64,000 bases of DNA from Hymenobacter norwichensis DSM 15439 (GCF_000420705.1 NZ_ATVL01000010.1:248001-312000), one strand, 5' to 3'. Positions 48,293 to 57,656 are shown, counted from the stretch's first letter. The notes: generated from the sequence alone by a model not told the origin. Numbers and translations: made by a program.

Positions 48293-50050
48293 CTAGTAGT
48301 GCGTGTGGTTAACGACGGTGCTTTTCAGGTAGTCGCGGTTTTTCTTGAGGTCGGGGCCACTGGTGCGGGCCGTGCGGCTACCGTACACCGCAAGCCGGCC
48401 ACGGGCCAGCGTAATCACCTGCTCAGCGCCGTTGCCCAGAAAATCGAACATGTGAAACACCGGGTCGGGGAAGTACAGCTCGCCGGTGCCCGCGTCGTTG
48501 AGGCGGAATTTGTGCCAGAACAGCGTGGTGGAGCCGTTGCCGAGCCAGTTGCCGCGCACGAAGTCGGGGTTGCCGTTGATGGGGTTGCCGGGCCACTTTT
48601 TCAGCAGGGTGCCTTGGTTATCGAACCAATAGAGCTGGCTAGATAAGTAAGGCTCCCCGATGGCCCGGTTACCGTAGGTGCGCCCGCCAATTACCACCTG
48701 CGGGCCGGGTACATTTTTCAGGAAGTCGCCCACGGCTAGCTGCTGGCTGTGCTCGGCGGTATTCTGCCAGATGATTTTGCCGGTCAGGGCCTCGTACACA
48801 AATACGCCAGTTTCACTGTTGGCCGTCACAATATCGAGCTTGCCGTCGTGGTTCACGTCCGCGAATTTGTAGCTGTCGGCGTGGTCGTGGTTGTCGGGCA
48901 GCAAATCGAACCGGTTCCAGATTTCCTGGCCGTTGTGGTCGAGCAGTAGCGTGCCCACTAGCACCTCATCGAGGCCATCGTTGTTGAGGTCAACGGGGTA
49001 TACGTAGTGGCCGAGGTTGTCTTTCTTGCGGGTTTCGGTGTGTTGCCAGAGCTGCTTGAGGCCCGAAGAGTAAGCGGTGATGGTGATGGTGCCGCCCATG
49101 TCGGTGAATACTACCAAATCGTTTGGCCCATCGGGGTGCAGCTTGGCCACGGCCAGCCGGAAGTTGTTATATGCGTGGGGCAGCGGCCGGGTGGGCCACG
49201 GCGTTTTGCGCTTGATTTTGCCGGTGCGGCCGTCGGCTACTACCAGGTACTCCTGGCCTTCCAGCTGGCGCCAATGCACCACTTCCGCCTTGCCGTCCCG
49301 GTCGAAGTCCCAGACCACGCCGGGCGCTTCAAACTCTGAGCGTTCCTTGGTGTACTCGGTGGGCGCCTGGTAGCTCCACAGCGGGCGGCCTTCGTAGTCG
49401 AAAACGTGCGCGGAAAAATCGGGTTCCAGCACCAGAAAATCGGTTTTACCGTCGCCGGTTACGTCGCCGAACTTCACCGCGTTGGAAGCCGGAATAGCAT
49501 AGCTTTTCAGCAATTGCACATCGGTAGGCAGTTGGTAGGGGCGCACGTCATCTTCGCGTAGGTTCGGGTTCTTGCTGAGTGCCAGCACGTCAAACGCCGG
49601 GCTGCTGTCGATGCGCGTTATCTTGATATTGAGCGAGCCCGCCGGCAATTCAAACGTGCCCCCGGCCTGCCAGCTCAGCGGCGTCTGCCCAAACGTAGCG
49701 GTGGTTACCTTATCGTTGACAGCTACTTTAAAGCCGGTTTTTCGTTCGCCCTGGCTGCGCACGTACAGGTAATACGTGCCGGCCTCGGGCACTGCTACCT
49801 TGGTCATCAGGTTGGTTTCCGACTTCAGCACTAGGGCAGTATTATTGAACACCCAAGGCGCTTTCAGGGCGTCGGCATCGGCAATGAGGTTGCCTTTGGG
49901 AATCTCCTGTAAGAAGTCGGAAGCGGGAATAAGCACTGTAGCCGGTAAGGGCGCCGGGCGGCTACCGCCAGGGCGGGTGGGTGTTTGCTGAGCCCAGGCG
50001 GGTAGGCTACCGGCAAACGCCAGCAGGCAAATAAGGAGGCGGGTTGTCAT
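48293..50050 (-). CDS. Secreted FG-GAP/VCBS repeat propeller protein (rhamnogalacturonan-lyase-like)
   Basis: A 585-residue protein (start ATG 50050, MTTRLLICLLAFAGSLPAWA signal peptide). N-terminal carbohydrate-binding-like part (~45-160; YYLYVRSQGERKTGFKVAVND), then a beta-propeller with calcium-loop motifs DVTGDGKTDF, DFDRDGKAEV, DLNNDGLDEV and DVNHDGKLDI. This architecture is seen in FG-GAP proteins and resembles the PL11 rhamnogalacturonan lyase propeller, but I cannot confirm catalytic residues. It is in an isolated minus-strand unit; its 5' side is the gap with the M13 peptidase terminators. Confidence 0.8.
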   Translation of the reverse strand: MTTRLLICLLAFAGSLPAWAQQTPTRPGGSRPAPLPATVLIPASDFLQEIPKGNLIADADALKAPWVFNNTALVLKSETNLMTKVAVPEAGTYYLYVRSQGERKTGFKVAVNDKVTTATFGQTPLSWQAGGTFELPAGSLNIKITRIDSSPAFDVLALSKNPNLREDDVRPYQLPTDVQLLKSYAIPASNAVKFGDVTGDGKTDFLVLEPDFSAHVFDYEGRPLWSYQAPTEYTKERSEFEAPGVVWDFDRDGKAEVVHWRQLEGQEYLVVADGRTGKIKRKTPWPTRPLPHAYNNFRLAVAKLHPDGPNDLVVFTDMGGTITITAYSSGLKQLWQHTETRKKDNLGHYVYPVDLNNDGLDEVLVGTLLLDHNGQEIWNRFDLLPDNHDHADSYKFADVNHDGKLDIVTANSETGVFVYEALTGKIIWQNTAEHSQQLAVGDFLKNVPGPQVVIGGRTYGNRAIGEPYLSSQLYWFDNQGTLLKKWPGNPINGNPDFVRGNWLGNGSTTLFWHKFRLNDAGTGELYFPDPVFHMFDFLGNGAEQVITLARGRLAVYGSRTARTSGPDLKKNRDYLKSTVVNHTHY

Positions 50051-50175
50051 GGCGGCGTGGCTGGCGTGGAGTGGTAAATCAATGGTATCTATTTGCGCCG
50101 GGCGAAGCGTCCTGTACTTGCCTGTCGAAATTCGCCAGCAAAAAAAACCGGTCATGCCAGCTGATGCACCAACTA

Positions 50176-50209
50176 AAAAGCCCTTCTGCCAGACAGCAAA
50201 AGGGCTTTT
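50176..50209 (-). terminator. Intrinsic terminator downstream of the M13 peptidase
   Basis: AAAAGCCCTT (50176-50185) pairs with AAGGGCTTTT (50200-50209), 14-nt loop, giving a T run on the minus strand. It follows the larger hairpin at 50223-50289. Confidence 0.85.
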
Positions 50210-50222
50210 CTTACTACATACC

Positions 50223-50289
50223 GCAACTAGAAAGGTAAAAGCTAGTTCCCTGAGCTGAGGAGGAGAACTAGCTTTACCTTTCTAGTTGC
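50223..50289 (-). terminator. Long hairpin (25-26 bp stem) just after the M13 peptidase stop
   Basis: 50223-50248 and 50265-50289 pair with a single one-base bulge (GCAACTAGAAAGGTAAA... against ...CTTTCTAGTTGC) around a 16-nt loop. It begins 6 bp past the stop at 50295; with the intrinsic terminator at 50176-50209 it forms a double hairpin 3' end. Confidence 0.75.
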
Positions 50290-50294
50290 TCGAA

Positions 50295-52343
50295 TTACCA
50301 GATGGTTACGCGGGCGGAGTCGGGGCGGTAGAGCTTGTCGGTGGGCTTCACGTTGAAGGCTTCGTAGAACGCCGGCACGTCGGCGAAGGGACCATTTACG
50401 CGGTAGCTGGCCGGCGAGTGCACATCGGTGAGGATGCGCTGGGCCAGTACCTCGTCGCGCTGGTGGCCTTGCCAACCCAAGGCATACCCCAGGAAGTAGC
50501 GCTGGGTGGGCGTGAGGCCGCCAATCTTCTCGCCCTTCTTGTACTGCTCGGTTTTCTTGAAGGCATCAAAGGCAATGACGATGCCCCCGAGGTCAGCAAT
50601 ATTCTCGCCGGCCGTGGCCTTGCCGTTGATGTGCAATGAATCGAGCACGGTGTAGCCGTTGAACTGGCGCACAATGCCGTTGACGCGCTTCTGAAACGCG
50701 GCCCGATCTTTCTTGCTCCACCAGTTGCGCAGGTTGCCTTTCTCATCGAACTGGCTGCCTTCATCATCAAAGCCGTGCGTCAGCTCGTGCCCAATCGTGC
50801 TGGCCCCCGCGTAGCCGTAAATGATGGCGTCGTCGGCGTCGGCATCCTTGAGGCCCGGAATGGCGAAAATGGCGGCTGGCAGCACAATTTCGTTGTTGCT
50901 GGGGTTGTAGTAGGCGTTGTAGGTCTGCGGGCTCATGCCCCACTCGGTGCGGTCAACAGGCTTGCCCAGCTTGTTGATGTTGAAGCGGTAGTTCCACTGG
51001 TTGGCGCGCATCATGTTGGCGGCGTAGGAGTCGCGCTTGATGTCCAGGGCCGAGTAGTCTTTCCACTTGTCGGGGTAGCCCACTTTCGGCGTGATGCGGG
51101 TGAGTTTCACCAAGGCTTTCTGCTTGGTGGAGTCGCTCATCCAAGTAAGGGCCTGAATATGCTCCCGGAAGGACTCGACCACGTTTTCGGTCAGCTTGGC
51201 GTAGCGGGCCTTGGTTTCGGGCGCGAAATACTCTTTCACGAATAGCTGCCCCAGGGCTTCCCCCATAGCGTTTTCCTCGTCGTCGAGCACCCGTTTCCAG
51301 CGGGCGCGCTGCTCTTTGCGGCCTTGCAGCACGGTGCCGTAGAAACGGAAGTTTTCGTTGTCGAAGGGGGTACTTAGGCGCTCGGCGTAGGTGTGCAGCA
51401 GTTGCCATTGCAGGTAAGCGCGCCAGTCATCCACGGGGGTAGTGCGCAGCAGGCGGCCCGCTTCGCGGTAGAACTCTGGCTGGCCCACAATAACGGTGTC
51501 CACCTGGCCTAGTTCCAGTTGCGTGAGCCAGGCTTTCCAGTCGAGGCCGGGCGTGAGCTTGCTCAGGTCGGCTACGGTCATCTTGTTGTAGTTGGCGTAC
51601 GGGTCGCGTAGGGCTTCCAGCTTGCGCGAGGAGCCGGCCAGTGCCGTTTCCAGCTTCACAATCTGGGTGCTGTGGCGCTGGGCCGTGGCTGCATCTTCGC
51701 CCATCAGCGTCAGCATCTTGGTGATGTGTCCGCCGTACTCGTTGCGGATGTTGGCGGTGCGCTTGTCTTTGTTGAAATAGTAGTCCCGGTTGGGTAGGCC
51801 CAGGCCGGCTTGCCACAGGTACAGCACCATCTTGTCGCTGTTTTTGGCGTCCTGCATCACCGCCGGCCCCATCAGCGCATTCACGTTCAGCGGAATCAGG
51901 CGGGCAATGGCGGTCTGCACGTCGGCGGGGGTACGCAGGGCAGCCAGGCGGTCCAGCTCGGGTTTCAGAGGGGCCAGGCCCTGCTTGTCAATAGCCGCGG
52001 AATCCATGCCGGTGGCCCAAAAATCCCCGATTTTCTGTTGGGTGGAACCAGCAGTGGCTTTTGTGCCAGCGGCTTCTTTGTTGAGCGCCAGCAGGCGGCC
52101 ATACACTTCGTTCTGCACTTCCTTGGCAATGCTCCAGCCGCTTTCGGAAGCCGGAATCGGGTGCTTCTTCAGCCACGCACCGTTGGCGTACTGGAAAAAG
52201 TCATCGCCGGGGCGGACGGTGGTGTCAAGGCTGGCCTGAAGCAAATCGGGCTGGGTGCTGCCTGCTTTGCCGCCCGACTGGCAGCCTCCCAATGCAAGTA
52301 AGAAAGCCGGCGCGGCCAGCAACTGGGAAAAACGGAAATTCAT
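50295..52343 (-). CDS. M13 family metallopeptidase lipoprotein (neprilysin/PepO-like)
   Basis: A 682-residue protein; start ATG 52343 (MNFRFSQLLAAPAFLLALGGC) because it provides a lipoprotein signal ending in lipobox ALGGC. Two-lobe M13 peptidase: N-terminal RPGDDFFQYANGAWLKKHPIP, substrate-loop NAYYNPSNNEI, zinc motif HELTH with His519, Glu520 and His523, GENIADLGG carrying the third ligand Glu, and a C-terminal NGPFADVPAFYEAF and W end. These enzymes cleave short peptides outside the cytoplasm. Length fits the family. Confidence 0.95.
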   Translation of the reverse strand: MNFRFSQLLAAPAFLLALGGCQSGGKAGSTQPDLLQASLDTTVRPGDDFFQYANGAWLKKHPIPASESGWSIAKEVQNEVYGRLLALNKEAAGTKATAGSTQQKIGDFWATGMDSAAIDKQGLAPLKPELDRLAALRTPADVQTAIARLIPLNVNALMGPAVMQDAKNSDKMVLYLWQAGLGLPNRDYYFNKDKRTANIRNEYGGHITKMLTLMGEDAATAQRHSTQIVKLETALAGSSRKLEALRDPYANYNKMTVADLSKLTPGLDWKAWLTQLELGQVDTVIVGQPEFYREAGRLLRTTPVDDWRAYLQWQLLHTYAERLSTPFDNENFRFYGTVLQGRKEQRARWKRVLDDEENAMGEALGQLFVKEYFAPETKARYAKLTENVVESFREHIQALTWMSDSTKQKALVKLTRITPKVGYPDKWKDYSALDIKRDSYAANMMRANQWNYRFNINKLGKPVDRTEWGMSPQTYNAYYNPSNNEIVLPAAIFAIPGLKDADADDAIIYGYAGASTIGHELTHGFDDEGSQFDEKGNLRNWWSKKDRAAFQKRVNGIVRQFNGYTVLDSLHINGKATAGENIADLGGIVIAFDAFKKTEQYKKGEKIGGLTPTQRYFLGYALGWQGHQRDEVLAQRILTDVHSPASYRVNGPFADVPAFYEAFNVKPTDKLYRPDSARVTIW

Positions 52344-52563
52344 TGGGCAGGGGAAAGAGAATGATGGAATGTGCAAGTGTGAAAGTAGTGGTTCGCAACC
52401 AGCGAAAGAAGCGTAAGTAAGCTGAACGGGTTGCAAGGCCGCTTCACCCGATTAGCTTTCTCGTTTCTGAGTTGGGCTAGCCTAGAAACAAGGATGAAAA
52501 GCTACTCCGTTCGTATGAGGCTAAGGCCGCGGTGGCTTCCTGACTTGTGCTTTCTCAATCTGT

Positions 52564-52992
52564 ATGTCAATCAAGCTCTTAGTGCTGCTCAACTTCACGC
52601 TGGCGGTGTACCTTACCGGCGTTATCTGGACGGTGCAGCTGGTGCATTACCCCAGCTTTGCGCAGGTAGCGCCCGATAAGTTTGTGGCGTTTCATCAGCA
52701 GCATTCCAACCGCATTAGTTGGGTGGTAATGGCTCCGATGGTGCTGGAACTGGGGCTGGCGGCGTGGCTGGCATGGCAGGGGCGGGGTTTGGGGGCGCCG
52801 GTGTGGTGGGCCTTGGCGCTGGTGCTACTGGTGTGGGCAGCCACGTTCTTCCTATCGGTGCCGTTTCATAACCGGCTGGGGCAGGGCTACGACTACGTGG
52901 CCATTGATGGGCTGGTGCGTACCAACTGGACCCGAACCCTGGCCTGGACGGTGCGAAGCGGCCTGCTAGGGTGGCTGCTATGGCGGCTGTAA
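52564..52992 (+). CDS. Small membrane protein, four predicted helices
   Basis: A 142-residue integral membrane protein (MSIKLLVLLNFTLAVYLTG). Four hydrophobic segments at ~4-24, ~48-68, ~75-97 and ~125-142, with a conserved-looking VHYPSFAQV and SVPFHNRLGQGYD. Resembles uncharacterised Bacteroidota membrane proteins; no function recognised. Upstream, 52344-52563 has no gene. Confidence 0.75.
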   Translation: MSIKLLVLLNFTLAVYLTGVIWTVQLVHYPSFAQVAPDKFVAFHQQHSNRISWVVMAPMVLELGLAAWLAWQGRGLGAPVWWALALVLLVWAATFFLSVPFHNRLGQGYDYVAIDGLVRTNWTRTLAWTVRSGLLGWLLWRL

Positions 52993-53090
52993 GCGCCAGC
53001 ATAAGAGTAGCCTATTTGTAAGCTCAACCTAACTCATTGAAACGGAATGGCGTAAGCGACGACACGAATCATCCTTATACGCTCAGAGCC

Positions 53091-53825
53091 ATGAAACAAC
53101 CTCAGCAATCAACCACGCCCGACAGCGGCTTGCCAAACGTTACTGCCCCCGATCAAGCAACCGATACCAACGGCGCCGCCAACCTCCTCGACCAAGCCAA
53201 GGAGTGGGTGAACGAAAGCAAAGTGCCCGAGTTGCTCACCCAGGTGAAGGTGCCGCAGTCAGTGAAGGACGCCGGTACCACTGCCCTCAACAAAGTCAAC
53301 AAGCTGACCACCACTCAAAAAGTGGTGGGTGGCGCACTGTTGGCCGCCGGTGTGGGCTACTTAGCCGTACGCAGCCGCAAACCCAAAGCCAGCGCCCAAG
53401 CGGCTACTTTGCACGAGCTGCTGCTGTTCGTGAACGACCGGATTGAAGGTTATCAGCGCGCCGTAAACGAAAGCCAAGACGATAAGCTCAGCGGCTATTA
53501 TAAGCAGCTAGTTAGCCAAAGCCAGCAGTTTTCCAACAAGCTCAACCAGCACCTGCGCCAGCAGGATGGCAGCCAGGAAAAAGGCAAAACCGTGAAAGGC
53601 CGCCTCTACCGCGCCTGGATGGATGCCAAAGCGGCCCTCACCGGCGCCGACGAAAAAGCCATCCTCGGCTCCAACATCTACGGTGAAGAGTGGGCTCTGA
53701 AAGCCTACGAAGATGCCCTCGACCAAGACACCCTCGCGGGCACGTTGCGCCTGGAAGTGGAGCGCCAGTATGCCATTTCGCAGAACACGTACAAGGAGCT
53801 ACAGAAGCTAGCTGACAAGCTGTAA
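53091..53825 (+). CDS. PA2169-type four-helix-bundle protein (DUF2383)
   Basis: A 244-residue protein; the ATG at 53091 (MKQPQQSTTPDSG) is taken as start, an upstream TTG at 53037 giving a longer reading. N-terminal ~100 residues are low-complexity with one hydrophobic stretch (VVGGALLAAGVGYLAV, ~82-97). The C-terminal ~140 residues match DUF2383 (LHELLLFVNDRIEGYQRAV, SGYYKQLVSQSQQFSNKL, IYGEEWALKAYEDAL), a ferritin-like helical bundle of unknown role. The membrane-like segment suggests an anchored form. Confidence 0.85.
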   Translation: MKQPQQSTTPDSGLPNVTAPDQATDTNGAANLLDQAKEWVNESKVPELLTQVKVPQSVKDAGTTALNKVNKLTTTQKVVGGALLAAGVGYLAVRSRKPKASAQAATLHELLLFVNDRIEGYQRAVNESQDDKLSGYYKQLVSQSQQFSNKLNQHLRQQDGSQEKGKTVKGRLYRAWMDAKAALTGADEKAILGSNIYGEEWALKAYEDALDQDTLAGTLRLEVERQYAISQNTYKELQKLADKL

Positions 53826-53842
53826 GCGCCTCGCTACCCAAC

Positions 53843-53891
53843 AAGCCCTGCTGGCCGTGCTCTACCGTTGTAGCATCGGCTGGCAGGGCTT
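53843..53891 (+). terminator. Terminator after DUF2383 gene
   Basis: AAGCCCTGC (53843-53851) pairs with GCAGGGCTT (53883-53891) with a partially paired inner region and T run to 53895. It is 18 bp past the stop. Confidence 0.8.
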
Positions 53892-53985
53892 TTTGTGTGC
53901 TGGCTAACACACAGCGTGGCACTGCCTACCTACTTTTACGTAGGCTGGGTTGCTTATCCTTCGCTGTTCTATTTCTTTGCTTGCT

Positions 53986-54393
53986 ATGCTTCCTCCCGCC
54001 GCCGACTTTCTGCCCGAACTAGTATTCCAAACCAGCCGCAGCAGTGGGCCGGGCGGCCAGAACGTGAACAAGGTGGAATCTAGAGTGGAGCTGCGGTTTC
54101 GGCTGCCCGAGTCGCAGCTGCTTACTGACGAGCAGAAGCAGGTGCTGCAAGTGAAATTGGCTTCCAAGCTGACCACCGAAGGCGAGCTGCTGGTAGTAGC
54201 CCAGGAAGACCGGAGCCAACTCCGCAACAAGGAAACCGCTCTCCGCAAATTCCACGAAATGTTGACCAAAGCCCTGCACAAACCCAAAGCGCGTAAAGCC
54301 ACCAAGCCTAGCAAAGGCGCCGTGCGCCAACGCCTGGAATCCAAGAAAAAGCACGGCGACAAAAAGACGAACCGGGGCCGGGTGGATTATTGA
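53986..54393 (+). CDS. arfB: Aminoacyl-tRNA hydrolase ArfB (ribosome rescue)
   Basis: A 135-residue class I release-factor-like protein; start ATG 53986 (MLPPAADFLPELVF). The catalytic GGQ is in SSGPGGQNVNKVESRVELRF, followed by a linker and a basic Lys/Arg-rich C-terminal tail (KARKATKPSKGAVRQRLESK) that enters the mRNA channel in ArfB (YaeJ). It frees stalled ribosomes without a stop codon. Upstream, 53892-53985 is short and non-coding. Confidence 0.95.
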   Translation: MLPPAADFLPELVFQTSRSSGPGGQNVNKVESRVELRFRLPESQLLTDEQKQVLQVKLASKLTTEGELLVVAQEDRSQLRNKETALRKFHEMLTKALHKPKARKATKPSKGAVRQRLESKKKHGDKKTNRGRVDY

Positions 54394-54462
54394 ATGGGGT
54401 AGCTGCTACTTAGCTGGCTGGAACAATCAACTGTCCAAAAATCAACGCTTAGATAGTAACGC

Positions 54463-55194
54463 TCAATTTAAATCCAGCCCGAACAGCACCCCAAACCACG
54501 GCTTGCGCTGGTAAATCCAGTTGATTCCGTCGGGGCCCAGCAACTGGTCGAAGCCGATGGCTAGGCCGAGGTTGAAGATGCGCGCATCGTAAATGGCCGC
54601 GCCGCCGGCGTGCACCACAAACCCTTCATACTCGGCCACGCGGGTTTGCTGGTTGGTTACGTCGGGGTTGATGATAGTAGAGCCTAATCCCGTAAACAGG
54701 CCGTAGCCCAGCCCCACCGTCCGGATTTGCGGCTCCTGATGGCCGTTCAGGAGTTGCTTGCTGTTGACGTGGTAGAAATCGAGCCGGCGGCCGAAGTACA
54801 GGGCCGCGTTGAAGTTGGTGTTGAGCTGCACCGGCACCGGCCCTTGCGGCGGCCGGGCTTTGAAGGGAATCGTGAAAACGTCGAGGTCGAACTTGCGGTC
54901 CAGCAGAATGACGTGGTTTCCCCGGCGCACGGCGTAGCTGAACTGCCGCGCCGCACCACTCGCCGGCTGCGACAGAAACGTAAGCGAATCGTGGTTTTGC
55001 TCCACATAAAAAGCCCGGTCCGGCTCCACGGAGGCGGCCAAAGCGGGGTCGTTGGTTCGGAAGAACTGGTAGTCGCCGGGCTCCAGGGTGGGCAGGCGCC
55101 CCACGGCCGCGCAGCCACTCAGTAGCACGCTAGCCGCCACCAATGGCCAGCCACGCCAGCAAGAGGTGCAACGCAGAAAGTTGAAGTGCGGCAT
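54463..55194 (-). CDS. Predicted lipoprotein, unknown function
   Basis: A 243-residue lipoprotein: leader MPHFNFLRCTSCWRGWPLVA with lipobox LLSGC (Cys28). The rest has many strands (FRTNDPALAASVEPDRAFYVEQN, SYAVRRGNHVILLDRKFDLDVFTIPFK, NFNAALYFGRRLDFY, TVGLGYGLFTGLGST) suggesting an outer-membrane or beta-rich protein. It lies 44 bp after the corA gene on the same strand, so it may be in that transcript. No family recognised. Confidence 0.75.
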   Translation of the reverse strand: MPHFNFLRCTSCWRGWPLVAASVLLSGCAAVGRLPTLEPGDYQFFRTNDPALAASVEPDRAFYVEQNHDSLTFLSQPASGAARQFSYAVRRGNHVILLDRKFDLDVFTIPFKARPPQGPVPVQLNTNFNAALYFGRRLDFYHVNSKQLLNGHQEPQIRTVGLGYGLFTGLGSTIINPDVTNQQTRVAEYEGFVVHAGGAAIYDARIFNLGLAIGFDQLLGPDGINWIYQRKPWFGVLFGLDLN

Positions 55195-55238
55195 AGGCTA
55201 AGTTATCATGGTATCACGTCACCCGATCAATACCTCAA

Positions 55239-56156
55239 TCAAATCCAACCTTTGCGCTTGAACCACACATAGATACCCACCGATATGACCACCATACTCA
55301 CCATAGCAATGGGGTAGCCGAGTTTCCACGTAAGCTCGGGCATGTGCTGAAAGTTCATGCCGTAGATACCGGCAATGAAAGTAAGCGGCAGAAAAAACGC
55401 CGAAAACACCGTGAGTACCCGCATGGCCTCGTTGGTGCGTTGCGACGACAACGACAAGTACAGGTTCATGAGGTTGGTGGCGCCCCCATCAAGCTGCTGG
55501 TACATGGTTTCCACTTTCACCTGCAAATCCTGGGTGTCTTGCAGCAGCGTGCTGTCGTTGGTGTTAGCCGCCGTTTGCCGCCGCAGCATAATCAGAATAT
55601 CGCGGGTTAGGAGTAGCAGCTGCTTAGCGGCCGAGGCTTTGCGTTTCAAAAAGTAAAGTCCCTGCAAAGCGTTGGGTACTTCCTGCTTCAGAAAGATTTC
55701 GGTTTCATAATCATCCAGCTCCTTGGTGAGCGTGAGGGCTGGTTGCACGTAGCTGTTGAGGGCATAGCGCACGATATGAATGGCCACTTCCACCGGCGAG
55801 TCGCACTCTTCGCCGGGGGCCCGCGCTATATTCTTGAGGGCGCTCAGTACTGGGTGCGGCCGCCGGTGCACCGTGATTAGGTACTTCGAGGAGTAGAAAA
55901 TGGCAATCTTGGTGCTCAGCTCCTGAATGGTGTCGGCCTGGGAGCTTTCGGGCATGCTAAACACCCGCAGAATTACGAAGTTCAGCCCGTTGGTCGATTC
56001 AAACTTGGGCAGGTGCGTGGGTTCCAGGCAGTCCAGTACCAAAGAATCGGGCAGGTCGTACTGTTCGGCTACGGCTTGCAGCTCGGCGGCAGTGGGGCCG
56101 GTGATATCGAGCCAGGCAAAATCGGCTTCCTGGCGGGTGAGAAGGGTTTCGGTCAT
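55239..56156 (-). CDS. corA: CorA-type magnesium/cobalt transporter
   Basis: A 305-residue CorA. Long helical cytoplasmic part, then two C-terminal membrane helices with the signature GMN in FIAGIYGMNFQHMPE between them, and a basic end (VWFKRKGWI). CorA pentamers conduct Mg2+ along the membrane potential. The next upstream gene on this strand is mgtE, so two different Mg2+ uptake systems adjoin, 114 bp apart, with an 18-bp palindrome in between. Confidence 0.95.
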   Translation of the reverse strand: MTETLLTRQEADFAWLDITGPTAAELQAVAEQYDLPDSLVLDCLEPTHLPKFESTNGLNFVILRVFSMPESSQADTIQELSTKIAIFYSSKYLITVHRRPHPVLSALKNIARAPGEECDSPVEVAIHIVRYALNSYVQPALTLTKELDDYETEIFLKQEVPNALQGLYFLKRKASAAKQLLLLTRDILIMLRRQTAANTNDSTLLQDTQDLQVKVETMYQQLDGGATNLMNLYLSLSSQRTNEAMRVLTVFSAFFLPLTFIAGIYGMNFQHMPELTWKLGYPIAMVSMVVISVGIYVWFKRKGWI

Positions 56157-56180
56157 TGGATTTAGCTGTTAGCTATCATT

Positions 56181-56262
56181 GGCTGTTAGCGGCGGGCTAG
56201 TAGCTGGTAGCCCGCTTACGTCAACGGCAAAGCCAACAGCTAACAGCCCGCCGCTAACAGCC
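56181..56262. repeat. 18-bp palindrome between mgtE and corA
   Basis: GGCTGTTAGCGGCGGGCT (56181-56198) pairs exactly with AGCCCGCCGCTAACAGCC (56245-56262). The loop is itself partly palindromic. It lies 9 bp past the mgtE stop and 24 bp before the corA start, so it could attenuate or separate the two. Confidence 0.85.
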
Positions 56263-56270
56263 AAAACATT

Positions 56271-57656
56271 CTACAGCAGCGTGCCGCGCAACACCATGGT
56301 TGCCACCGAGAAGTAGATAATCAGCCCGGTTACGTCCACCAGCGTAGCCACGAAAGGGGCCGAAGCCGTAGCCGGGTCGAGGCCCAGGCGCTTGAGCAGC
56401 ATCGGCAGCATAGCGCCGGCCAGGGCACCCCACAGTACAATGCCCAGCAGCGAGAAACCCACTGTAATGGCAATCAGCTGCCAGTATTGGCCGAAGTACC
56501 CAGGGTCAACCACGGTGGCCCACAGCACAATGCGCAACGAACCGACCACGCCCAGAATCAAGCCCAGTAGCAAGCCCGACTGCAACTCCCGCCGCATCAC
56601 CAGCCACCAGTCGCTGAGCTTGAACTCACCCAAACTCATAGCCCGGATGATAAGCGAGGTAGCCTGCGAGCCCGCGTTGCCGCCCGCCGAAATAATGAGC
56701 GGAATAAACAAGCCCAGCACGGCCGCCTTCTGCAAGTCGTCCTCAAAATGGTGCATGGCCGAGGTGGTCAGCATTTCGCCGATGAGCAGAATCACCAGCC
56801 AGCCGGCCCGCTTCTTTACCATGCTCCAGATAGACGTAGCCAAATAGGGCTCATCTAAGGCCTCCGAGCCGCCCAGTTTCTGAATATCCTCGGTGTCTTC
56901 CTCTTCCCGGATGTCTAGAATGTCGTCAATCGTTACGATGCCGAACAGCACGCCTTCGTCGTTCACCACCGGCAAGGCGCCCCGGTCGTTGCGCCGGAAC
57001 ACGTCGATGGCCTCTTCCTGGTCCTGCATGGCCCTGAGCGACACGTAGCGGTGGTCCATCAGCTCGCGCACCTGCTTTTGCGGGTCAGCCAGCAGCAGCT
57101 CCCGAATCCGAATGTCATCAATCAGCACACCCCGCCCATCGGTCACGTAGAGCATGCTCAGCGTTTCTGATTGGCCGCCGTGCCGCCGAATGTAGTCGAA
57201 TACCTGTTGCACCGTCCAGTTTTCCCGGATAGCAATGTAATCAGGCGTCATCAGGCGGCCCACCGAGTACTCGGGGTAACCCAGCAGTTCCAGCGTCACC
57301 TTGCGCTCCGACTCCGACAGCGTCTGAATCAACTCCCGCACCAACTCGTCGGGCAGAAATTCCAGCAGCGCCGTCCGGTCATCGGGCGACATTTCGTTGA
57401 GGATGTTGGTGATTTTCTCCTGGGTCAGGTTGGTGAGGAAGTGCTTTTGCACTTCCAGGTCCAGGTATTCGAACACCTGCGTGGCCAGCCGTAGCGGCAG
57501 CAGCCGGAAAATAATCAGTTGTTCCCGCTCTTCTTCCTCCTCAATCAGCTCGACCAGCTCGGCCGGTTCGTAGAGTTTGAGGAGTTCTTTGAGTTTAAAA
57601 AACTCGCCCTCCTGAATCAGGGACGTGATGTGCTCGGTGGTCGGATGCTGATTCAT
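56271..57656 (-). CDS. mgtE: MgtE-type magnesium transporter/channel
   Basis: A 461-residue MgtE: N-terminal superhelical domain (~1-140), two CBS domains (~145-265; DYIAIRENWTVQQVFDYIRR, FRRNDRGALPVVNDEGVLFG), then five membrane helices with the Mg2+-pathway GGNAGSQATSLIIRAMSLGE and DPATASAPFVATLVDVTGL. The cytoplasmic domains act as a Mg2+ sensor that closes the channel. It is upstream of corA on the same strand. Upstream, 57657-58015 holds no gene. Confidence 0.96.
   Translation of the reverse strand: MNQHPTTEHITSLIQEGEFFKLKELLKLYEPAELVELIEEEEEREQLIIFRLLPLRLATQVFEYLDLEVQKHFLTNLTQEKITNILNEMSPDDRTALLEFLPDELVRELIQTLSESERKVTLELLGYPEYSVGRLMTPDYIAIRENWTVQQVFDYIRRHGGQSETLSMLYVTDGRGVLIDDIRIRELLLADPQKQVRELMDHRYVSLRAMQDQEEAIDVFRRNDRGALPVVNDEGVLFGIVTIDDILDIREEEDTEDIQKLGGSEALDEPYLATSIWSMVKKRAGWLVILLIGEMLTTSAMHHFEDDLQKAAVLGLFIPLIISAGGNAGSQATSLIIRAMSLGEFKLSDWWLVMRRELQSGLLLGLILGVVGSLRIVLWATVVDPGYFGQYWQLIAITVGFSLLGIVLWGALAGAMLPMLLKRLGLDPATASAPFVATLVDVTGLIIYFSVATMVLRGTLL

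Noticed and set aside
48293..50050. Confident assignment as rhamnogalacturonan lyase
   Set aside because: Propeller and calcium loops fit, but no catalytic residue could be verified and no pectin genes adjoin.
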